Shown here: positions 1 through 8,000 of the stretch, piece by piece
How positions within the stretch are numbered: the stretch's first letter is position 1
Layout of the letters: each line of letters opens with the position of its first letter
Origin: Triparma columacea
Taxonomy: Eukaryota; Sar; Bolidophyceae; Parmales; Triparmaceae
Length of the DNA: 14,146 nucleotides
Assembly (NCBI GenBank): GCA_030267965.1
Contig: BRYA01000315.1
Span: 76,307-90,452, forward strand
Reading direction: 5' to 3'
Position numbers and translations under genes: made by a program
Notes under the pieces: model-generated
Seen by the model: only the letters and a program-made list of their open reading frames with translations
What the model was told of the DNA's origin: nothing
Database searches by the model: none

Positions 1-2167
1 CCAACCCCAGCCCCAACGTACGCTCCCATCATCCCCCCTCCCCCCTCCCCCCCCCCCTCCGCATCAGGAACCCCCCCTCCTCCTTCTGTATCTCCCTCGT
101 CTTCGCTGACGTTCTCGTCGTGAGCGTCCTGACTTGAATCGTGCCCGCACCCAACCGGGCAGAAGCTCTGTGATAAGTACGGAGCGCACGTCGTGTTATG
201 ACAAGAGACGCACGTCGCGTCAGGGAAAGGCCTACCATCGTAGTCACCGCTCGTACCGACGGGACAAGCAACGTCGTTAGGACCTGTGTAGTCGTAGGCG
301 GCACGTAAGGTAGGCATGGACCATAGAGAGTAGGGGACGGACCCTGTGAGGAGGTTGTTGGAGAAGGCAAAGTACTGGAAGCTTCCGGTTAGGTTCGTCG
401 GGAGGACGCCGGTGAACTTGTTCCAACTTATGTCCACCTCCTTAAGTCCGTCCACGTAATCCCAAGGCACCGGACCTTCCAGGTAGTTGTTCGCTACGTA
501 CAGAGCGTTGAGGGAGGGGAGGGAAGAAGTCCAGGACGGATCGAGGGGGCCGGTGAGGAAGTTGTAGGAAACGTCTAGGCGAGAGAGGGAAGTCCAAAGG
601 AGGTAACTACTGGGGAGAGGACCGACGAAGGCGTTCTCATATACGTAGAAAGATACGATCGCAGTACTGAGGAAGGGGAACGGAGGAGAAGGGGGGGGGA
701 AGGCAGCGAGGGTGAGGATACGGTGTTGGTGGTAACGCTGTTCTTGGACGCGCTCACGGAACACTGCGACGTCCTGCGTAAGTTATCAAAAACCTCACCT
801 CTCCATCTTCAAAGGCAGCACCCCCTCGAACCTGTTCCCCCCTATGTTGATGTGCTCCACGTGCAGGGAGTCCTTGATGAACCCCGGGAAGCCCCCCTCG
901 AGGTCGTTGGAGCTGAGGTCGACAGCCTCGAGGTGGAACATAGACCAGGAGGACGGGACGAAGCCGGTGAGGAGGTTCTTTCCGAAGTCGAGGACGCGAA
1001 TGCTGCTCGCGTCGCCCTGAAAGCAGTGGGATAGACCGCCTGTTAGGAGGTTGTGGCTAAGGGGGGGAAGACGAGAAGGCGGGGGGGGAGGGCGGTGTGG
1101 GGGAAGCGAAAGGTGTAGGGTCAGTTGGGAGGAGGCGCGAATCGAGATTTGACAGATTTCTCACCTGAGATCAACTTGTTCAATCTCCGTGTCGCAGAGG
1201 GAGGCGGGGATCGGACCTTCGATACTGAGGGATGCGGAGGCAGTGTTGGTGAGTGAGAGGTCGACAGAGATGGTCGCAGGACAACCAACCCTTTATCACA
1301 TCCAGCGGAAAACTCTTCCACGCACCTGTTCCTCTCCAGGTTGACGTTCCGTAGAGAGGAGGGGAACTGGTCGGTGTACAGTGTGCCGGAGAACCCAAGG
1401 TGAGAAGCCCTATCATCGTGCGCGTTGAGGCTCAAGTCCAGAGAAACCAAGTTGAGGTTGCCGGAGAAGTCAGGCACCACGCTCAGGAATTTATTTACGC
1501 TGGGAAGGGGGGGGGGTGTTACTCGGGGGTGGGCATGGTACGGTACCTCTGCATATTTCGCTCGCCCCTCTCTCACACAATTTCGCCCATCCTTCCCACG
1601 GCTCGCTTCGCTCGCCGCCTGTCACGATGCGTTTGTCTTGTTTTCTCGTTGGTGCTGTGCTGCTGCTCACCTCAAGTTCAGACTAACCAGGTCCCCCATC
1701 TCTGAAAAGAAGTCTGAAGGTATCACCCCCTCGAGCCTATTCCATGAGAGATCGATCTCCCTTAGGCTGACCATAGACGACAAGCAGGGGGGTAGCCTTC
1801 CCCCAAGGAAGTTATTACTCATCACCAGCACCTCTAACCTATCAAGGCCGCACACTGGTTCCAACTCCGACCTGCCGTCGCCCACAGAGGCAGAAAAAGA
1901 CAGCTCGAACCAGCTCATGTCGAGCGAAACCACAGCACCGGAGGTGTCGCACCCAACTGACTCAAAATCAACGCAAGGGTCGAGAGTGTTCCCTTTCAAC
2001 CCCTTCCAATCTTCAACTCGTGTGCTCTCTGCCCAACCATCTCCGTCGTAAAGGTCGTAGAAGTCAGATAGAATCAACCTATCGGAAATCCTGATCGAAG
2101 CCGAGAAACTGGGGGCGAAGTATGTGGAGAAAAGGAGGAGGACGACTTGGACGAGATTTGTTCTCAT
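1..2167 (-). CDS. Secreted or cell-surface leucine-rich-repeat protein, 3' end outside window
   Basis: Five exons read leftwards: 2167-1671, 1499-1326, 1224-1165, 1056-799 and 666-1 (open). Introns are 1500-1670, 1225-1325, 1057-1164 and 667-798, all GT-AG and all phase 2, and splicing restores unbroken LRR periodicity. About 551 residues are visible. Residues 1-23 form a signal peptide (hydrophobic VVLLLFSTYFA core). Residues 28-85 match the plant-type LRR N-cap (FYDLYDGDGW, then DPC and VGC with Cys65/Cys73). About 12 LRRs of LxxLxLSxNxLxGxxP type follow. After the last repeat comes a Cys-rich segment beginning ACPVGTSG with six cysteines, then an acidic stretch and a Gly/Glu run at the window edge. 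By family knowledge this is an extracellular recognition or adhesion ectodomain. Whether a membrane anchor or kinase follows cannot be seen. The start is the first ATG, just ahead of the signal peptide. GC-rich at third codon positions. Confidence 0.85.
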
Positions 2168-2501
2168 AGTTAATTAAACAATGGAACGGACAGGAGGGCA
2201 GATGGGTGAAGGAGGGAAGAAATGAAGGGTATTAAGTGATGTGTGGAGTCTTAACGGTCTGCTGAGGTTAGCGGATGGGAGGGAAAGGGATTGTAGAGTG
2301 TGTGGGAGAGAGAGAGGGGAAAAAACCCCAAAATCTCAATTTGTATCAATAATTCTCCCACCAACGACCCCACGCACCTAGAGTCCAAGCCTAGACTAAT
2401 GGAGTAACATAGAGATCTCATCTTTCATCGTCCATCCTCTCAACGTCCCTATAAAAAGATTTTAGCAAGCTCGGTGTGACTCGGTTGTGTCTGAGCCAAG
2501 A
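2168..2501. promoter_or_regulatory. Divergent intergenic promoter region
   Basis: This 334-base stretch separates the start codons of two genes transcribed away from each other, so it must hold both promoters and both 5' leaders. The right-hand side has a TATA box (listed separately). The left-hand side has no clear TATA box, but its minus strand is pyrimidine-rich (CT runs around 2290-2320), which could serve as an initiator region. No coding sequence was seen. Confidence 0.6.
2450..2458 (+). promoter_or_regulatory. TATA box of the sugar porter gene
   Basis: The sequence CTATAAAAAG sits about 50 bases upstream of the ATG at 2502. Usual TATA-to-start spacing would put transcription initiation near 2480, leaving a leader of only about 20 bases. 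The match is strong by eye but there is no transcript evidence. Confidence 0.55.
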
Positions 2502-4335
2502 ATGAGTAGGAAAAGGGGAGTAACAGACAAGGGGGAGCAGCAGAATGAGGAATGCGATGAGAAGAATTTGCCAATTTCGATGTCAGTGGCGACTGATTTG
2601 AAGGCAATCAAACGCTGCATACCCGCTTTTGCGGTGGCGTTTTCTGGGGGGTTCCTGGTCTCAGTTTTAGACCCGTTCGGGACCCAGCTGATTATTGCAT
2701 TTGATCTCTGCGGTTGTTCGACGAATCTCTCCAAGATACTCGTCGACAACAGTTGCTACATGTGCAAAACCGGAGAGACCATCGTGGGGGTCATAAATCT
2801 TCTCCTCTTCGTAGGGGCAATCCTGGGATGCCAATTAACCAGGATTTTCTCCGAGTACGGGAGGGTGGTCCTACTCAAGTTCATCGCTGGGTTTATAATA
2901 CCGGGGTCGCTATTGTCCGCTTTGGCTCCGACTGGGTGAGAAATCTGCGAGGGGAATCCTGACGGGGATCAGGCCTCAGGAGTACTACTTCCACTGCATG
3001 TCGGGGAGGGAGGGGCTGGTCGCGACACGGCCGTCAAGACCAGCAGGTTGCGACACCACCATCACCGTTACATAATTATTCTAACTCGTTACGCCTCGCT
3101 CCACTCGGGGCAGCCTGACGGGGGGGTGGGCTCAAGTCGCAGTAGGTCGGTTCGTGGCTGGGATTGGAATGGGATGCGTGTGCGTGGGCTGTCCGATGTA
3201 CATTGGCGAGATGTCGCCGAATTCTATTCGAGGAAAATTACAAACGATATCATGGGTGATGCAATCATCCGGCTCCTTGTTTGCAGTAACCCTCGGCCTC
3301 GCGGTACAGAACCCTCCCGGGTCGTCAGACTATAACTTCGCCTGGTTCACGCAGAATTGGTGGAGGTTCGTAGTCTTCCTCCCCGTCGTAATTTCCCTCA
3401 TTGCGTTAAAAATGCTCTCAGACGTTTCTGAAACGCCTTACATTCTCCTCAAGAGGGGGTCGAGGGACGCTGCGATGGCAGCATGTGAGGATATCTACGT
3501 TGAAGAGGACGTCGAGAAAGAGTTCGAGGCCGTCGTCCACTCTGTCGAAATTAGTCGGAACAAGAAGAAGCCCCTCGAGTTAATGAGAGAGAACCGTGAG
3601 TACGTGCACGCTCTTCTCGTCGGCGCATGTCTTGGATTTCTTCAGAATCTGTCCGGCGCACGCAGTCTTTTAACGTCGAGCTCGCGTATAATAGTACAAG
3701 CAGGGTTCAGCGCTCGCACGGCGAACTTCCTAACCTTCGCTTTGCTCGGCGTGAACGTGTTGGCGACTGTGGCAGCGACATTCATCATGGACAGCTGGGG
3801 TCGAAGAAAGGTTCTAATAATTTCATTCACCGGGCAAGCTCTCACGGCTATCATCGGCGCCGTCCCTTTCTACGTTTCTCCCAACGCCGACAACCCGGTT
3901 ACGACGGTCGTGTCGTTATTCGCGTTTTTGGCTACGTACGCGTTCGGGGTGAGAGACAGCGAGGAGCGAAGCGATGAGAATGTGAATAATGTGTTCACGC
4001 AATATTGTATTAACTAACTTGTCGCTTCGCTCCTCCTTTGCTCCTCCTTCGCTCCTCGGCAGGTGGGTCCAATACCTTGCATGTATCTGGGGGAGATTTT
4101 CCCGCTTGACTTCAAAGGATTCGGGATGAGCGTGGGGGCGAGCGCCAACTGGACTGGGATATCGATCGCGACGTTCATTGTTCTCTCGTCGTCGAACAAT
4201 ATCATTTTTAGCATGTTCGCGATCGTGAGTGTCATCGCCGCTATATTCACGGCTGTATTCGTTAGAGAGACGAAGGGGAAGAGCGTGATGGGATCCCCTT
4301 ACTTTACTGAAGCGAAGGAGATGGGTGGCGGATGA
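2502..4335 (+). CDS. MFS sugar porter (GLUT-like), three exons
   Basis: Exons 2502-2935, 3114-3948 and 4063-4335 give 513 residues, the normal size for a 12-helix sugar porter in a cell membrane. Introns are 2936-3113 (phase 2) and 3949-4062 (phase 0). Family signatures in order: [10 protein letters not shown] at 156-165; PMYIGEMSP followed by IRGK at 172-185 (the family's PxYxxExxPxxxRG loop); SETPY at 251-255 where the family has PESPRxL; LQNLSG at 321-326 in helix 7; DSWGRR at 371-376; [14 protein letters not shown] at 424-437; and RETKGKS at 491-497. The acceptor at 3113 was chosen because it alone keeps phase and yields [14 protein letters not shown], as expected between helices 3 and 4. 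Substrate is unknown: the usual Trp after GPIP is Cys, and PESPR is altered. The start is the first ATG after the TATA box; an in-frame GTG at 2487 is unlikely. Confidence 0.9.
3949..4062 (+). mobile_element. Introner-like intron with terminal inverted repeats
   Basis: This is the second intron of the sugar porter. Just inside its donor, positions 3961-3974 read gaggagcgaagcga. Positions 4022-4035 read tcgcttcgctcctc, the exact reverse complement over 14 bases. A TTAACTAAC branch-like box lies immediately before the right arm, and two more CTCCT-rich near-copies of the right arm fill the run to the acceptor. Terminal inverted repeats inside introns are known from introner elements of some algae. 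Calling this a member of such a family is inference, since only one copy with both arms is seen here. Confidence 0.4.
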
Positions 4336-5030
4336 CACGAGTAGTTGGGGGGGGATTTTGTTTGTTTGAAGGCAGCCGAAAGAGGTCAATGACGATCGTT
4401 AAGTCGAACCGAGTCCACGATCCGAAAGCAAGAAACAAATTTGATAAGCAAAATCGAGAGATATTCCTTTTCACCAAAAAACCCCAAACCTGACCCCATC
4501 TGTTGCCTTACAGTATACTAATTTCTTGCTTGTGAGTACGCAATCAGGACTCGAGATAAAGTGAGAGCCCTTCTCTTTCACCTATTTTCTACGCTTCATG
4601 TCAAAACTGCGTGAATTTGGGGTTGGGAGGTTGAAACATCCATGGTGTTATTGCAGACCGAGGGGGGGGTCCAGTTGGGTGCAATTTCTTAGCATTCACA
4701 AAGGAATTTAGACCCTGGTTATGTCAACGTCGACCGATGTCACTATATTATACTAAACATCGACGGGAATCAATGACTGGGACGACTCTTGTGAAAAAAT
4801 TCTCTTCCAAAACACAAGCTTCGATCTTCAAGGCTGTTGTTCTCCAACTTTCTTGAAGCTATCAACACATAAGAACAATCCCGGCTTGGGGATGGGCGTC
4901 ATTTCTTTCCTTATTGTGAATCATCGCGATGGTAGATTATTTTGCTCACACCTCTCCCCATTTCCATCGTCTCCGCAGATTACAGCAACCCTGTAAGCTT
5001 CACAAGCATAAGGAAGAAGGTTTGACGAGG
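4336..5030. other. Intergenic region, no convincing gene
   Basis: It holds the 3' flank of the sugar porter and the 5' flank of the large START-like gene. No canonical AATAAA was seen after the transporter. A TATATTATACTA stretch at 4744-4755 is a possible but weak core promoter for the downstream gene. A G run at 4661-4669 is the only low-complexity feature. A CTCCGCAG at 4971-4978 looks like a splice acceptor, so part of this interval may be a 5' UTR intron. An in-frame upstream ATG exists at 4929, preceded in frame by a TGA at 4917. Confidence 0.5.
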
Positions 5031-8000
5031 ATGAGTAACGCTCCGAAGAGTGAGCAGGGAGGAATCGGTCACGACAGCACCACCGAACCCAAGCACTCGG
5101 CCATCTCGAGGCAGGACCTTCGGAGGACTTCAACAAGCGGAGAAGGTGAGATTAGAGTGACTTGAGGACGATGACCTCGAGGAGGGGGGGGGGGGCTGGA
5201 CGAGAGGTTGGGGGGGGAGGATGGGTCTGGGCGAGAGGTTGAGGGGGACGACTCGAAGTGGGACAAAATTGGGTGGGGTGGGTGGGCGAGAGATTGGGGA
5301 GGGGGCTGGGCGAGAGGTGGGAGGGGGTGGGGTGGGCGAGAGGTGGGGGGGGGGGAGTCTGGGCGAGAGGGGGAGGGGGATGACGACTTAGAGTGGGACA
5401 AAATCTCAGAGCCGACCCAGTCCGCAAAAACATATCTCCATCAATTGTTAGCTCACTCAGCACTTCCTAATGCAGGACATACCTCTAATCACAAACAGGG
5501 AGCAATCGGTCACGACAGCCCCACCGAACCCAAGCACTCGGCCATCTCGAGGCAGGTGCTTCCGAGGACTTCAACAAGCGGAGAAGGTGAGATAAGCGTG
5601 ACTTGAGGACGATGACCTCGAGGAGGGGGGGTGGGGTGGACGAGAGGTTGGGGGGGGGGATGGGTCTGGGCGAGATGTAGAGAGGGACGACTCGAAGTTG
5701 GACAAAATTGGGTAGGGTGGGTGGGCGAGAGATTGGGGGGGGGCAGCGGCGCGAGAGGTGGGGGGGGGGTGGGGTGGGCGAGAGGTTGGCGGGGTGGGTC
5801 TGGGCGAGGGGTGGGGGGGGGAGTCTGGGCGAGAGGTGGAGGGGGACGACTCTCGAAGTGGGACAAAATCTCAGCCGACCCAATCCGCACAAGGAAATTT
5901 CCATCCATTGTTAACTCACGCAGCACTTCCTAACGCAGGACATACCTCTAATCACAAGAGATCGGCGGGAGATGGGGAGGGAGGGGATCTCTTCCATTCG
6001 AGGAAAGTCTCTGTCGAATTCCCTGACGGTAATGTCGATTTTAACAAACCCCCTCCCACCACCAAGTCGACATTTCACTCAAGTCCAAACACTGGTGTGG
6101 ATCTAAAAGGTAAGAAAAGGGCAAGGCGGCGTTGTTGGCGGGGTCTGAGAGAAGAAGAGGGGGGGGGGGATGACTACTTCCGTTCCAGGAGAATGCACAA
6201 TTTTATAGCTTACCAACGAAATCTTGTCGACGTCGTTGTTCACCCCCGCGCAGAGATGAATGGGAGTGACGCACAGGTTTGGGCGGAGAGCAATGTAGAA
6301 GACCCCCCTAATTATAAAGGAGACCCAACTCCATCAGAGGGTGCGAAAGGGACGGAGATTTCAATTGAGAAAAAGAAGGAAGTCTCGAGGATGATTGTGC
6401 GTGACAATGCTGAAGGGGTTGAGCGAGGTGAGTTCGGGTAGTTTGGGCTGCCTGAGGAGGTGGAGGTGAAGGAGAGACTGCTTGCACGGCGCTTGTCGGG
6501 CAGTTGAGGCTCGTCAAATTTCTTCCATATAACTCCGCCAATCAATAACCCCAAACGTACCGTCATGGATGTAACTACGCTGCAGGGCCTCGAGGCGGTT
6601 ATAATACTCAAGTATTACCTCAAGAGGGATCTCTCTCTGAAGGTAACGGAGTCTCACTGCCGTTGCAGGTCGCCAGTACAAGCGAGGACATGAAATCAAA
6701 CACGTCAAGCGAGGAGACTGCGCTCGACACTAAAGCCGAGGGAGTTGAAAGAGGTGAGATAAGGGTAGATGGGGGTTCAAGGGGGGAGGTAGACGATAGG
6801 GGGGGTTTAGCGCGCTGATTTTTGTGACTGCAGAGGCTCGTCAAATATCATTTAGTATATGTGTCAACCCCACCAACACGTATATCTTCATAAACAAACG
6901 CCTACGCTTACATTCACAGCGACGTCTCGAAAGGGCGCTCACTCTCTGGTAGGAGAGGATCCCCTCGATAAGATGGGGGGAACTTCGCTGCCGTCACAGA
7001 TTGAGAATTCAAGTGAGGATATGCAAGAGGTGAGAGAGATGAGGAGCGAAGTGACGGGCTGAAAACGTTAAGGAATGCAAGGGAGAGGATACGCAGGAGT
7101 CCTCAATTCTTTATAAGATGCATCTCAAGCCTCACACACTGCCGCTGCGATTCTAACTCTTCTTCGTAAAACCCAATTCTTGCACAACTCTCCACGCTTG
7201 TCACAGGTGAGAAAGGAATCGGAGTAAAAACGACGTCGCACCTTGCAAGCCACGCCCATGCACGTGATGATTTTGTCTCTTAATATAATCTCGCCTCCCT
7301 TGACATTACTATTTCTAACCTACTAACGTCTTTGCTTCCGCAATTTGCTTCGCTCCTCACAGGAAAAGGACACGGAAAATGAATCCCGAGCAGGGAGAGA
7401 AGACGGTGTGAGAGAGACTCATATACTTCAGGTTGACGCCTCGATGTCCGATAGCTACCATTCAGTAAGCGATCTAGGTAATGAAAGGCAAGTTACTCCT
7501 TCTTCGTCAATTGAAAGACCTCATGGGGACGCTAGACAAGGTGAGTTCGCTTTTAAGAGGATTGTAGGGGCGGAGACCCTTGATATTCTAAAGGGAAATA
7601 GGGACGATGTAGGAGCACGCGTGGAAATCTTTTCATGTTGACTAAGAAACGCCATAATCACCAATACCGCAGACTCTAAAAACGGTCACGAGGACTCCGG
7701 ACGAGGTGAGTTGTGCGTTGAGAGCAGGAAGAGAGAAAGGACAATTTGATACTCTAGGAGAGAGCGGGATAGTCGGGGGAGGTCGCGTTGAAACTTTGTA
7801 GTTTTTCCCACCGCCTGCGCGCGGAACGCGCGGAGCCGTTCGCGGAAGGCCTGGCCAAGGGCCGCGCGTGTGCCGGTCTGCGGTGACTGCATTGGATCCG
7901 TCTCCGGCCACCGCGTGGGTTCCGTCTGCGGCGACCACATGGGTTCCCTCTGCGGTGACCGCATGGGTTCCCTCTGCGGCGACCGCATGGGTCGCTTGAT

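Larger units (their letters stand above)
5050..5950 (+). repeat. Tandem duplication of an exon-plus-intron unit (about 441-463 bases)
   Basis: Matching landmarks recur with a 441-base offset: CACGACAGC at 5070 and 5511, and CTTGAGGACGATGACCTCGA at 5161 and 5602. A third partial copy keeps the intron 3' end and the exon start (CACTTCCTAA at 5461 and 5924, then GACATACCTCTAATCACAA). Exons 1 and 2 therefore both encode TEPKHSAISRQ, then RTSTSGE, and exons 2 and 3 both start with GHTSNHK. Copies 1 and 2 of the exon are nearly identical, so the event looks recent. Confidence 0.9.

Noticed and set aside
29..370. 113-residue minus-strand open frame
   Set aside because: Out of frame with the LRR exon covering the same bases, whose frame gives LRRs and a Cys-rich segment.
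1425..2051. 208-residue open frame on the plus strand
   Set aside because: It is antisense to exons 1 and 2 of the LRR gene and spans their intron. It has no recognisable domain, while the opposite strand gives a signal peptide and clear LRRs.
2936..4062. Broken transporter pseudogene
   Set aside because: The breaks fall at GT-AG introns, and splicing gives a full-length 513-residue protein with all core family signatures.
5069..5926. Several proline-rich minus-strand open frames
   Set aside because: They are the complement of the G-rich intronic minisatellites, which lack stops in several frames. No start context or splice logic supports them.
6834..6919. Alternative exon starting after GACTGCAG at 6833
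   Set aside because: Its frame does not match exon 6, and the same GAGGCTCGTCAAAT block lies well inside the preceding homologous intron, so it is intronic.
7876..7995. CRISPR-like array
   Set aside because: Units are contiguous 24-base repeats without spacers, inside a eukaryotic intron.
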